This document shows, in pieces, positions 1-7,951 of a DNA stretch of 16,225 nt. The stretch covers positions 1-16,225 of the forward strand of contig JAEWSD010000105.1 in assembly GCA_023398615.1 (NCBI GenBank). The letters run 5' to 3'. The notes below the pieces were generated by a model. It saw only the letters and a program-made list of their open reading frames with translations. It ran no database searches and was not told the DNA's origin. Positions within the stretch are counted from its first letter, which is position 1. Every line of letters begins with the position of its first letter. Position numbers and translations under genes: made by a program. Source of the stretch: Bacillota bacterium. GTDB taxonomy: Bacteria; Bacillota; Clostridia; Lachnospirales; Lachnospiraceae.

Positions 1-299
1 TGCGGCGTACACTGGAATTTTTGTTTAAATGCCTGTGTAAAGGATTGCTGAAATGCATAGCCCACATTTAGTGCTATCTCTACGATTGCCTGATCGGAAT
101 CGGCCAGGAGCCTGGCTGCTTCGTACAGCCGTCTTTCCCGTACATATTTATGAATCGTCTGCCCTGTACTTTCCAGAAATATACGGTTTAAATGGTACTT
201 GGAATATCCGGTTATTTCGGCGATGTCATCTAAGGAAATGTCTTCCGTAAAATGTTCTTCTATATATTTTTTAATTTTATTTATATAAACTGCTTGCAT
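1..299 (-). CDS. AraC-family transcriptional regulator, N-terminal part (cut by window edge)
   Basis: Translating the minus strand from the ATG at 299 gives 99 codons that run off the left edge with no stop. The sequence is a nearly complete AraC/XylS DNA-binding region made of two helix-turn-helix units. The first is near residues 20-45 (DDIAEITGYSKYHLNRIF) and the second near 70-95 (AIVEIALNVGYAFQQSFTQA), followed by the usual KQKF end. Because the HTH is at the N-terminus, the missing C-terminal part is probably an effector-binding domain (GyrI-like in many relatives) or almost nothing, as in MarA/SoxS; the window cannot tell. The start is supported by GGAGG six bases upstream and by a near-consensus promoter 20 bases upstream. 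The ligand and target genes are unknown. The family call is firm. Confidence 0.88.
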   Translation of the reverse strand, partial: MQAVYINKIKKYIEEHFTEDISLDDIAEITGYSKYHLNRIFLESTGQTIHKYVRERRLYEAARLLADSDQAIVEIALNVGYAFQQSFTQAFKQKFQCTP

Positions 300-319
300 T
301 CTATACCTCCTTCAATCTG

Positions 320-348
320 ATTATAGTATTGCATATTATATTTGTCTA
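320..348 (-). promoter_or_regulatory. sigmaA-type promoter of the AraC-family gene
   Basis: On the minus strand, -35 TAGACA (348-343, 5/6 to consensus) and a perfect -10 TATAAT (325-320) are separated by 17 bases. Transcription would start about 10-15 bases before the GGAGG ribosome binding site of the AraC gene. Confidence 0.7.
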
Positions 349-374
349 AATGAAAAGTGCTGTAATAATAAATC

Positions 375-410
375 AGCGCCTTTTCAGTTCGGATGAAAGG
401 AAAAGGCGTT
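375..410 (-). terminator. Stem-loop downstream of the Fic gene, probable terminator
   Basis: An inverted repeat pairs CGCCTTTTC (377-385) with GAAAAGGCG (400-408), extended by two outer pairs including one G-T, with a 14-base loop. It begins 24 bases after the Fic stop codon. The following bases on the minus strand are AT-rich (ATTTATTATT) but not an uninterrupted T run, so termination may be only partial. Confidence 0.5.
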
Positions 411-433
411 GTTTGATGATGTTATTTGATTTA

Positions 434-1189
434 TTAGGGCTGATTCATTTTTGAACCGGATGGATTGAGGTCCGGAATGAAGTATGAAACCGTAGCTTTA
501 TATTGATCCTGCGCCGACAGACAGGTGTCCGTAAGATATCCTTTTTCCGTTTTGTATTCTTTCAACCCGCGGTAATAGAACAGCTTATGCTCATGATCTA
601 TGATAAAAGGCAGGATATCGTTCTTCAGGCATTCTTTGAACAGGATGATACGTCCAACCCGGCCATTACCGTCCTGAAAAGGATGGATACTCTCAAACCG
701 GTAATGGAAATCAATAATATCTTCTATCTTAATATCCGGTTTATTATGGTAATCGGCAAGTAATTGTTGAACTTCTCTGCCGACCTTTGCAGGTAGCGTT
801 GTCCTCATACCGCCAACCACATTAGGTCTTGTTTTATAATCCCCGACACGAAACCATTCCATGCGCTCATCAGAGGTATCCCTTTTCAGAAGCCGATGAA
901 ATTCCTTGATCATTTTCTCTGTCAGCTCCCCATCCGCACAGGTAAGCATATAGTCAAAGCAGGAAAAATGGTTCACTGTTTCAATGATATCGTCAACATT
1001 GGCTGCCTCATCCGATTCCATGTTTATCGTATTTGTTTCATAAATATAGCGGGTCTGATCCTCAGACAAACGGCTGCCTTCGATCCGGTTTGAATTGAAA
1101 GCAAGCTTAACCTGAGTCTGGTGATACAAACCTCCTTTTAACTGCATCTCTTTTTCTTCCTGCAATCGTTCCAGCAATCGCCGACTCAT
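434..1189 (-). CDS. Fic-domain protein (probable AMP transferase) with N-terminal autoinhibitory motif
   Basis: The protein has 251 residues from the preferred start. The Fic active-site motif is complete and canonical, HPFQDGNGRVGR at residues 169-180. It includes the catalytic His and the GNGR segment that binds nucleotide phosphate with Mg2+. Near the N-terminus, SNRIEG at 33-38 fits the (S/T)xxxE(G/N) inhibitory motif, whose Glu blocks productive ATP binding in class II Fic proteins. An in-frame ATG at 1198 directly abuts AAAGGG with no spacing, whereas the ATG at 1189 has the same site at nine bases, so 1189 is chosen. Fic enzymes usually transfer AMP to a hydroxyl group on a target protein; the target here is unknown. 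No separate antitoxin gene lies beside it, consistent with in-cis inhibition. A promoter lies just upstream. Confidence 0.9.
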   Translation of the reverse strand: MSRRLLERLQEEKEMQLKGGLYHQTQVKLAFNSNRIEGSRLSEDQTRYIYETNTINMESDEAANVDDIIETVNHFSCFDYMLTCADGELTEKMIKEFHRLLKRDTSDERMEWFRVGDYKTRPNVVGGMRTTLPAKVGREVQQLLADYHNKPDIKIEDIIDFHYRFESIHPFQDGNGRVGRIILFKECLKNDILPFIIDHEHKLFYYRGLKEYKTEKGYLTDTCLSAQDQYKATVSYFIPDLNPSGSKMNQP

Positions 1190-1234
1190 GAGTTTCATCC
1201 CTTTCTATACAATGTCTATCCAATACTATATTTT

Positions 1235-1264
1235 ATTATACAACGTTTTTACTTGATTTTCCAA
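1235..1264 (-). promoter_or_regulatory. sigmaA-type promoter of the Fic gene
   Basis: A perfect -10 TATAAT (1240-1235, minus strand) is preceded at 18 bases by TTGGAA (1264-1259, 4/6 to the -35 consensus). It lies in the 99-base gap between the TetM-like gene and fic and gives a 5' leader of about 40 bases, so fic can be transcribed independently. Confidence 0.6.
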
Positions 1265-1297
1265 CTGTTTTTTATCTATTACAACCGGCTGTGTCCC

Positions 1298-3265
1298 TTA
1301 GCCAATCGTATGCATATAATGCTCCGCTTCATTCCAGGGTACGGTAAAGGAGGTTCCCTTAGCACAGAATACCGACCATGAAGTATTCTCCGTATCCCTT
1401 TCCTTATCATAGGCGATGGATTCGATAACTTCCTCCGGATTCTGACACAGATCGTAGCCGTCAAAACGGAAGCTGATACTCCCTGTGCCCTTCGTAAAGG
1501 AAACCAGTTCGGTACTGTAATCCATAAATGACGCAACCGGTCCTCTTCCGTGTACATGGACAATGTGGTTTAACGCTTCCGGAGGATCAAAGGTGCCTTT
1601 CATTTTCTGTATGTCTGCCATTACACGGCCAACATAGCTTTCTTCAGCATAGATATCGAATTGATAAAAGGGCTCCAATACGACGGATGCGGCCTTTTCA
1701 AGTCCCTGCCTGATCGCCCGGTAGGTTGCCTCTCTGAAATCTCCTCCCTCGGTATGCTTAATATGCGCACGTCCTTTTTGCAGGACCACCCTTATGTCGG
1801 TAATCGCAGAGCCGGTCAATACTCCCTTATGACTTCTTTCAAAAACATGGGTTCCAATTAAGTTCTGATAGTTTCGGGCCAGATCATCTACGGGGCACTC
1901 ACTTTTATACCGGATTCCGCTCCCTCTTTCGAGAGGCTCCAGGCGTAGCTGTACCTCCGCATAATGACGGAGAGGTTCAAAATGCCCGTAACCGACCACC
2001 GGTGCGGTTATGGTCTCTTTATACAGGACTTTCGGCTTTTCAAACTCCGCCGCTATGCCAAAACGGGCGGCAATCTCTTCCGTTAATACCTCCAGCTGGA
2101 TGTTACCCATAATATTCAGGAGTATTTCACCGGATTCCTCCTGAAAGGATATGGACAGCATCGGATCTTCCGCTTCCAGCATCCGAAGCTTTTCCATCAG
2201 TACAGCGGTATTGGTGCCGTCCGGTATCTTAATCCTTGATTGGAGAGCTGTGTTGAAATAGCTGCCATCAGACGGCCGGTACCCGGTCTTCCCGCTTTCC
2301 AGTACCGTTCCGCAGACAGGCGTCCTAAGTCCGGTAACTGCAAAGACATCTCCTGCCGAAGCAGTATTTTTATACTCAAACTTCTGCCCGTTATAGATAC
2401 GTATCTCATTCACCTTTTCTTTATATGCTTCTCCGTCCTGCTCGAACAGGAATTCGTCCTTTACCTTCAGTTTGCCGTTTAATGCCTTTATAAAGGTAAG
2501 ACGGTTACCGTTATCATCATGACGTATCTTATATACCTTCCCTGAAAAAGCAGTGTCAGACTCAAGAGCCTCGTAATTTGTCTCAGATAAATCCGACAGC
2601 AGCTCCAGCAGTCTGTCAATCCCTTCCCCCTTTAAGGCGGAACCTGAAATCACAGGAAAACATCTGAACTCTTTGACAAGCTTAATAATGCAAAGGCGTA
2701 CCATATCCTCCGTACAGGCATCCTCCATATAGGCTTTCAGGAATTCATCATCCCGGTCCGCAAGGAACTCGAACAACAAGGCTTCCGGCAGCCCGGCAGA
2801 ATTAAAGGGCAGAATATCATGTGTCAGTTTATTGTCTATTTCGGAAAGTACATGCTCTAAGGAAAAGCCTTCCGCATCTGTTTTATTTATAAATATAAAT
2901 GTCGGTATCCGATTCGATTCCAGTAAACGGAACAGGGCCATAGTGTGGGCCTGTACTCCGGAGCTTCCGCCGATAAGCAGTATGGCATAATCCAGTGCTG
3001 CAACCGACCGTTCCGTCTCGGCGGAGAAATCCGCATGCCCCGGAGTATCGATCAGGTAATAGGTATCCCCCTTATATACGAAATCCGCCTGCCCGGCGAA
3101 TATCGTAATACCGCGGTTTTTCTCTGCCTCATTCGTATCCAGAAAAGAAGTCCGGTAATCCACTCTTCCAAGATTCCGAATACTTCCCGTATAGTACAGC
3201 AGCCGTTCGGATAATGTAGTTTTTCCCGCATCAACATGTGCAAGTATCCCGATTGTTTTTTTCAT
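1298..3265 (-). CDS. TetM/EF-G-like translational GTPase (ribosomal-protection-type family, resistance uncertain)
   Basis: This 655-residue protein is collinear with ribosomal protection proteins (Tet(M) has 639) and with EF-G. The G-domain motifs are all present: G1 AHVDAGKTT (9-17), G2 RGITI (51-55), G3 DTPGH (73-77), G4 NKTD (127-130; Tet(M) has NKID) and G5 SGSAL (207-211). EF-G-like domains II-V follow. Where Tet(M) carries the domain IV loop YSPVS that displaces tetracycline, this protein has HTEGGDFRE (503-511), so resistance should not be assumed. The C-terminus carries an extension ending near VPWNEAEHYMHT. AGAGG five bases before the ATG sets the start. It begins 16 bases after trkH stops and is probably the last gene of the trkA-trkH transcript. 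It may be a housekeeping or stress translation factor; annotation pipelines often call such proteins tetracycline resistance. Confidence 0.85.
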   Translation of the reverse strand: MKKTIGILAHVDAGKTTLSERLLYYTGSIRNLGRVDYRTSFLDTNEAEKNRGITIFAGQADFVYKGDTYYLIDTPGHADFSAETERSVAALDYAILLIGGSSGVQAHTMALFRLLESNRIPTFIFINKTDAEGFSLEHVLSEIDNKLTHDILPFNSAGLPEALLFEFLADRDDEFLKAYMEDACTEDMVRLCIIKLVKEFRCFPVISGSALKGEGIDRLLELLSDLSETNYEALESDTAFSGKVYKIRHDDNGNRLTFIKALNGKLKVKDEFLFEQDGEAYKEKVNEIRIYNGQKFEYKNTASAGDVFAVTGLRTPVCGTVLESGKTGYRPSDGSYFNTALQSRIKIPDGTNTAVLMEKLRMLEAEDPMLSISFQEESGEILLNIMGNIQLEVLTEEIAARFGIAAEFEKPKVLYKETITAPVVGYGHFEPLRHYAEVQLRLEPLERGSGIRYKSECPVDDLARNYQNLIGTHVFERSHKGVLTGSAITDIRVVLQKGRAHIKHTEGGDFREATYRAIRQGLEKAASVVLEPFYQFDIYAEESYVGRVMADIQKMKGTFDPPEALNHIVHVHGRGPVASFMDYSTELVSFTKGTGSISFRFDGYDLCQNPEEVIESIAYDKERDTENTSWSVFCAKGTSFTVPWNEAEHYMHTIG

Positions 3266-3281
3266 TTTGACCTCTGCATAT

Positions 3282-4721
3282 TTACGCCTTTTTCCATGAA
3301 TTTACATTAAGTAAAAGAAGTATCGGGAATATTTCCAGGCGCCCAATCAGCATGCACACGGATAATACAATTTTGCTGAAATCGGAAAAGAACGCGAAGT
3401 TCCCCAATGGGCCCGCCTTGCCAAAAGCCGGGCCTACATTACTGATGGCTGTCAGTACCGCCGTAAAGGTGGTTTCAAAATCGTTATTATCAAAAGAAAC
3501 AAGGATAACCCCCAAGCCGAATATTAAGAAATAGGCAAAGCAAAATATTCCGATAGCGGACACCTGTTCCTCATCCACATTCTTGCCGTCCGCTTTAATC
3601 TGTATTACCATTTTCGGATGCAAAAACCGTTTTATCATGCGCTTTACGGATTGCAGCATGATATACAGACGTATCTGCTTGATGCCGCCGGCCGTTGATC
3701 CCGCACAGCTTCCGATAAACATGATGGCAATCAGCACCATCTTGCTTAACGAAGGCCAAAGGTTATAATCATAGGTTGTGTAGCCGGTGGTCGAGATCAG
3801 GGAAGTAACCTGGAAGAAAGCCTGATAAAATGACTCCCACCAGGACCCGAACATTCCCCGTATATTAACCGTAATAATAAAGGTTGCCGCTCCCACGATA
3901 AGCAGGAATAACTTTAACTCACTGTTCTTTTTTACACCAATAAAATGCCGCTTTATTATGTAAAAATATATAGTAAAATTCACTCCGAATATAACCATGA
4001 ATATGGAAAGAATCATATCTATCAACGGACTGTTATAAAATGCAACACTGGTATTCTTAATTCCGAACCCGCCGGTACCGGCCGTGCCGAATGCGTGCAG
4101 GAGGGAATCATATACCGGCATTCCCGCCGCTATCAGGCAAAGGATACAGATGACCGTTAATACAAAGTATATCGCATACAATATCATGGAGGATTCCTTT
4201 ATCTTAGGAACCAGTTTGCCGGGAGAAGGCCCCGGAGATTCCGCACGCATAAGATGCTGCGTCCTGCCACTCATGGACGGCAACAAGGCAAGGAAGAATA
4301 CCAATACGCCCATTCCGCCGAACCAATGGGTAAAACTCCTCCAGAACAACAATCCTTTCGGAATCACCTCGACATCCGTCAGAATACTTGAGCCGGTCGT
4401 GGTAAATCCCGATACGCTTTCAAAAATACAATCCACATAGGAGGGAATCGAACCGTGAAAATAAAACGGCAGACCTCCGAATAAAGCCAAAGAGACCCAG
4501 GACAGCGCAACGATCATCATCCCGTCCCTTTCAAACATTTTCCTCTCCGATTTCACCAGCATGAACGGAATGCCTAAAACCGTAAGCAATGCCATCGTGA
4601 TAAGGAAAGCCTTCGTATCACCCTCCCCGTAAATTAAGGAAACAATAACGGAAGGAATCATTAATGCCGCTTCCAGCAAGAATACCTTCCCCAAAATATG
4701 TATAACCAGTTTGTAATTCAT
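3282..4721 (-). CDS. trkH: TrkH-family potassium uptake channel subunit
   Basis: This 479-residue, very hydrophobic membrane protein has the four-fold pore repeat of the TrkH/KtrB superfamily. The four filter segments are TTTGSS (107-112), TAGTGG (213-218), STTGYT (310-315) and ISNVGP (426-431). GSCAGSTAGGIK (337-348), just after the third pore loop, is characteristic of TrkH. The length matches bacterial TrkH. It forms the K+-conducting pore in the cytoplasmic membrane and is gated by a cytosolic TrkA ring. The start has AGGAG five bases upstream. trkA ends 22 bases before it, so the two are surely co-transcribed; the TetM-like GTPase follows within 16 bases. Confidence 0.95.
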   Translation of the reverse strand: MNYKLVIHILGKVFLLEAALMIPSVIVSLIYGEGDTKAFLITMALLTVLGIPFMLVKSERKMFERDGMMIVALSWVSLALFGGLPFYFHGSIPSYVDCIFESVSGFTTTGSSILTDVEVIPKGLLFWRSFTHWFGGMGVLVFFLALLPSMSGRTQHLMRAESPGPSPGKLVPKIKESSMILYAIYFVLTVICILCLIAAGMPVYDSLLHAFGTAGTGGFGIKNTSVAFYNSPLIDMILSIFMVIFGVNFTIYFYIIKRHFIGVKKNSELKLFLLIVGAATFIITVNIRGMFGSWWESFYQAFFQVTSLISTTGYTTYDYNLWPSLSKMVLIAIMFIGSCAGSTAGGIKQIRLYIMLQSVKRMIKRFLHPKMVIQIKADGKNVDEEQVSAIGIFCFAYFLIFGLGVILVSFDNNDFETTFTAVLTAISNVGPAFGKAGPLGNFAFFSDFSKIVLSVCMLIGRLEIFPILLLLNVNSWKKA

Positions 4722-4743
4722 GTCAACTCCTGTCGAATCAATT

Positions 4744-6105
4744 TCATTCTAAAATATCATTTAAATCTTTTATTATATGATGGCCTTTCGTTACGATCAA
4801 AACCTTATCACCCGATTGGATGCTTTCATTCCCATGCGGTATCGTAATTACACTTCTATGCAGAATGCAGGCTATAATCAGGTCTTTCTTCAAATTAAGC
4901 TCTTTTAACGGTATGTTAAGAAAATGAGTGGATGAATTGGCAATGAAACTGATAACCTCTGCCTTGCCGTCCATGATCTTATACAGGGCATCAATAATAC
5001 TGCCCTTTGAGTTTTGCATACCCCTTACATATCCGATGATATGATTGGCGGTAATCCGTTTCGGATCTACAATACAATCCAGTCCGAGCTTATTTATAAC
5101 GTTAGGAAGATTCATCCTGGTAGTCATGGCAATTACCTTGTCCACACCTTTTTCAAGGGCATACATAGCCGTGATCAGATTCTCTTCATCCCTTCCCGTC
5201 ATAGTAATAAACGCATCTATCTGATCCAGATTCTCCGAATCCAACACCTCGGTGTCCGTTCCGTCCCCCTGAATAATCATAGCTTCCTCTATCGATTCAG
5301 CCAGCTTTATACTCTTCTTCGGGTCTATTTCAATAATCTTTACATTCATTCCAAGCTTTGAAATAACCTTGGTCAAATAGTAAGAGGTTCTGCCGCCGCC
5401 TATGATCAGTACGGAATTAATACGCTGGATATTCCTTCCAAGCAGCCGGAACAGGCTTGTGATACCGATCAGCTGTCCCATGACATAAATCCTGTCGTTA
5501 GGCTGAAATATAAAATCTCCGTTTGGAATGTAGGGTTCTCCGTCACGCTCGACCGCTACGAATAACATATTTCTAGGAAGCTTGCCGCTTATTCTGGACA
5601 GCTTGGCTCCTGCCAGCAGATCGCCTTCCATTACACGGAATTCAACTAATCTTTCTTTCCCTCCGAAAAAATGCTCGATGTTCATTGCAGAAGGAAACTG
5701 CAGGATATTGGCAATCTCCTGAGCAGCGGTAAATTCAGGGTTAATAACCATATCTATACCCATAGTATGGCTTAATACGGTAAATTCTTCATAGTACTCG
5801 GGATCACGTATTCTTGCAATCGTTTTTACATTGCCCGCCAGTTTCTTTGCGGTAAAACAGGTAAGCATATTCAGCTCATCCTTCGAAGTGGCCGCTATTA
5901 CCAGATCTGCTTTCTCAATATCCGCTTCCAGCAATATACTGGCTCTTGCCCCGTTCCCTTTCACACACATAACATCCAGCGTCTCATCGGCTTTTCTCAG
6001 CGCTTCCTCATTCTTATCTATAATTGTTATGTTATGATCTTCCTTGGAAAGATGGTCCGCAAGGGTATAACCCACCTTTCCGTCTCCGACAATAATAATG
6101 TTCAT
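4744..6105 (-). CDS. trkA: TrkA, cytosolic NAD(H)/nucleotide-binding gating subunit of the K+ uptake system
   Basis: This 453-residue protein has two tandem RCK units, each a Rossmann TrkA_N domain followed by a TrkA_C domain, the full TrkA layout rather than the half-length KtrA. The first nucleotide fold shows GDGKVG (7-12) with acidic D30 at the end of strand beta2. The second shows GGGRTS (236-241), an altered glycine motif. TrkA_C domains lie near 150-212 and 376-453. TrkA rings gate TrkH in response to bound nucleotides. An in-frame ATG at 6132 would add nine residues, but AGGAG sits eight bases before the ATG at 6105, and the predicted transcript begins only a few bases before 6132, so 6105 is preferred. 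It is the first gene of a trkA-trkH-GTPase unit. Confidence 0.95.
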   Translation of the reverse strand: MNIIIVGDGKVGYTLADHLSKEDHNITIIDKNEEALRKADETLDVMCVKGNGARASILLEADIEKADLVIAATSKDELNMLTCFTAKKLAGNVKTIARIRDPEYYEEFTVLSHTMGIDMVINPEFTAAQEIANILQFPSAMNIEHFFGGKERLVEFRVMEGDLLAGAKLSRISGKLPRNMLFVAVERDGEPYIPNGDFIFQPNDRIYVMGQLIGITSLFRLLGRNIQRINSVLIIGGGRTSYYLTKVISKLGMNVKIIEIDPKKSIKLAESIEEAMIIQGDGTDTEVLDSENLDQIDAFITMTGRDEENLITAMYALEKGVDKVIAMTTRMNLPNVINKLGLDCIVDPKRITANHIIGYVRGMQNSKGSIIDALYKIMDGKAEVISFIANSSTHFLNIPLKELNLKKDLIIACILHRSVITIPHGNESIQSGDKVLIVTKGHHIIKDLNDILE

Positions 6106-6145
6106 AAATAAATCTCCTGATATTTCTTTCATTTACAGCAGATAT

Positions 6146-6174
6146 ATAATAGCACATAATCTTTTAATTATCCA
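6146..6174 (-). promoter_or_regulatory. Promoter of the trkA-trkH-GTPase unit, with extended -10
   Basis: On the minus strand, TGGATA (6174-6169, 4/6 to -35) and TATTAT (6151-6146, 5/6 to -10) are 17 bases apart, and the -10 is preceded by TGC, giving an extended TGnTATTAT. Start of transcription near 6139 leaves a leader of about 34 bases before the trkA ATG at 6105. Confidence 0.6.
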
Positions 6175-6222
6175 GATAATCTTTCAATAAGTATCAAACA
6201 TAATTTGCCATAATCCCGTATT

Positions 6223-7443
6223 TTAATCCGATACCAGGCGCTTCTCCCCGGATATCTCCTGTATGGGCTTAATATCCTGCGTCACTTCAAGAACTCCCAG
6301 GTATTCCCCCTTTTCATCCCGTACCGCAAAGTACCGGATAAGAACGAGCCTCTCACCCATAGGAATCCAGAAATCTTCATGATCCTTGCTTCCGCCTTTA
6401 AAATCCTTCACAAGCTGCTCTACGATATGGACGCTTGCCGGCGGGTGGCAGTTTGCCACATTCCGTCCGATTACAGCCTTCGTACGCGGAAATATCCTGT
6501 CCTTACCTTGTGAGAAGTATTTTACCTCATCATTTTTGTTTACAAAGGTAATATCAAAGGGCAGGGTATCCAGCAGCCCGGTTAATTCCTCCGTCCGCAA
6601 TACTCCGGTCGGAAACGTTATGCTTCCGGGTGCCTGCTCTTCCTTTCGTTCTCCTTCCTTCCTCGCCTCTTCCATACGTCCGCCGGAAGGCTTCCATACG
6701 GGTACCTTGTCAATCATAAAGCCGATTTCACCGCTTTCATCCGCTATCGCCTTCCATTCATCCTGTGTAAGATTCTCAAGCAGCATAGGTAAAAGGATAT
6801 TTTCTTCTTTAAATATCATCTCCGTTACTTTATCAAGCATTTCTTCTGTCTTTCGTACGAGTATCCCGTAATCGATACCGGTCTCCTGAATAATGCTTCG
6901 GACTTCTTTGATCTGTTCCCGTATCTCGTCATCCACTCCCCACATGACTTTTGGAGGTGCGGTAATCCCATATTGCTCCATGTAAGGGAAAAACAAATTC
7001 TCCTTACGCAGGTAATGTATATGAATCATCGACAAACGCTCCAACCCGCCCGATAAAGCCGCTAAACCGTCCGCAGATTCCGGGCTGTTTAGATTCGGCC
7101 GGATCTCTTTCTTTATTATCTTCTCAAGCTCTCTGTTTTCCCGCTTCAGGATGTTCGCCGGATGTCCCGGTATCAGGGCAGGATCTTCCGGCTGATGTAT
7201 CTCTTCAATCGTGCCCTTAAATACGGCGGCATGCACATCGCATAGCCTTTGTATTTCGGAAATCGGAAGACCTTCCGCAACCAATGCACCCTCGGCCTGG
7301 GATATCTCCAGCGCGGATACTCCCTCAAACGCATCCGCAAATTGCTGTTTCACCTCATCGACCGTTTTTCCCTCATGAAGCTGCCTTATAATCTGTTTTA
7401 TGGTTTCCTGGCGGTACTCCCTGTTATTGATATATTCACTCAT
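6223..7443 (-). CDS. DUF438 - hemerythrin-like - PAS domain protein
   Basis: The protein has 406 residues in three parts. Residues about 10-80 resemble DUF438. Residues about 90-245 form a hemerythrin-type HHE four-helix region with candidate iron ligands in GHPANILKREN (93-103), IHYLRKENLFFPYMEQ (142-157) and KEENILLPML (212-221). A Glu/Lys-rich linker leads to a C-terminal PAS domain (about 282-392) containing a distinctive NCHPP (331-335). No kinase, cyclase or DNA-binding domain follows, so it is probably a soluble sensor or repair protein responding to O2, NO or redox state; that role is inferred from the domains. An upstream in-frame ATG at 7503 would overlap atpC. The ATG at 7443 has AAAGGG seven bases upstream and is preferred. 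It starts 56 bases after the atpC stop with no terminator visible between. Confidence 0.85.
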   Translation of the reverse strand: MSEYINNREYRQETIKQIIRQLHEGKTVDEVKQQFADAFEGVSALEISQAEGALVAEGLPISEIQRLCDVHAAVFKGTIEEIHQPEDPALIPGHPANILKRENRELEKIIKKEIRPNLNSPESADGLAALSGGLERLSMIHIHYLRKENLFFPYMEQYGITAPPKVMWGVDDEIREQIKEVRSIIQETGIDYGILVRKTEEMLDKVTEMIFKEENILLPMLLENLTQDEWKAIADESGEIGFMIDKVPVWKPSGGRMEEARKEGERKEEQAPGSITFPTGVLRTEELTGLLDTLPFDITFVNKNDEVKYFSQGKDRIFPRTKAVIGRNVANCHPPASVHIVEQLVKDFKGGSKDHEDFWIPMGERLVLIRYFAVRDEKGEYLGVLEVTQDIKPIQEISGEKRLVSD

Positions 7444-7499
7444 AACGATACCCTTTACATAACACATCCACTGACAGATGTATTGCTGCTGCCTTTCTT

Positions 7500-7907
7500 T
7501 CAAATATGCCTTTTCTTCACCTTAAGCCTGCTCATTGCTCTGTTGAGCGCCGCCTGGGTCTGATAGTATTCCTTAATGCTTTGCTTCTGCCTCAATCTTT
7601 CCTGAGCACGGACTCTTGCCTCTTCCGCTCTTTTGCTGTCAATCTCCTCCGGTTTTTCAACGGTATCGGCAAGAAGGATAACACTCTTCGGCATTACCTC
7701 CACAAAGCCCTTGCTTACGGCAGCGTAATGCCACTCCCCCGCAACCTTAAACTTAAGCTCCCCCGCATTGATGCAGGTAACCATCGCCTCATGGTTCGGC
7801 AAGATTCCGAATTCACCGTCCAGCCCCGGAAATACCAGCATTTCACATTCCCCATTATAGAACCGGCGTTCACTTGCTATGATTTCCAGATTAAATGTCT
7901 TTGCCAT
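7500..7907 (-). CDS. atpC: F1Fo ATP synthase epsilon subunit
   Basis: This 135-residue central-stalk subunit binds gamma and the c-ring and can inhibit ATP hydrolysis through its C-terminal helices. The N-terminal beta sandwich carries the family signature FPGLDGEFGILPNHEAMVT (residues 26-44 of the chosen product). The C-terminal half is a charged helical hairpin (EEARVRAQERLRQKQ and beyond). The upstream ATG at 7913 lies only three bases from AGGAGG; the in-frame ATG at 7907 lies nine bases away and gives the typical MAKTFNLEII start, so it is chosen. It is the last gene of the atp operon, 44 bases after atpD. Confidence 0.95.
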   Translation of the reverse strand: MAKTFNLEIIASERRFYNGECEMLVFPGLDGEFGILPNHEAMVTCINAGELKFKVAGEWHYAAVSKGFVEVMPKSVILLADTVEKPEEIDSKRAEEARVRAQERLRQKQSIKEYYQTQAALNRAMSRLKVKKRHI

Positions 7908-7951
7908 TTTCATAAACCTCCTGATATGCTGCCGCTTTGTAACGTTTTTCC

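Noticed and set aside
53..250. Plus-strand ORF of 65 codons at the left edge
   Set aside because: It is the antisense shadow of the AraC-family HTH region, which has a good promoter, ribosome binding site and domain match on the minus strand.
1265..1297. Short inverted repeat GGCT...AGCC after the TetM-like gene stop
   Set aside because: Only four base pairs with no clean T-tract following, so not called as a terminator.
1298..3265. Calling the GTPase tet(M) and a mobile resistance gene
   Set aside because: The YSPVS loop is absent, and there are no transposase, integrase or conjugative genes nearby.
6386..6871. Plus-strand ORF of 161 codons opposite the DUF438 gene
   Set aside because: Low-complexity Ser/Pro-rich translation with no domain resemblance; the minus strand encodes a recognisable PAS and hemerythrin protein there.
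7444..7499. Possible terminator between atpC and the DUF438 gene
   Set aside because: The only hairpin is a five- to six-base stem (ACATC/GATGT) without a T run.
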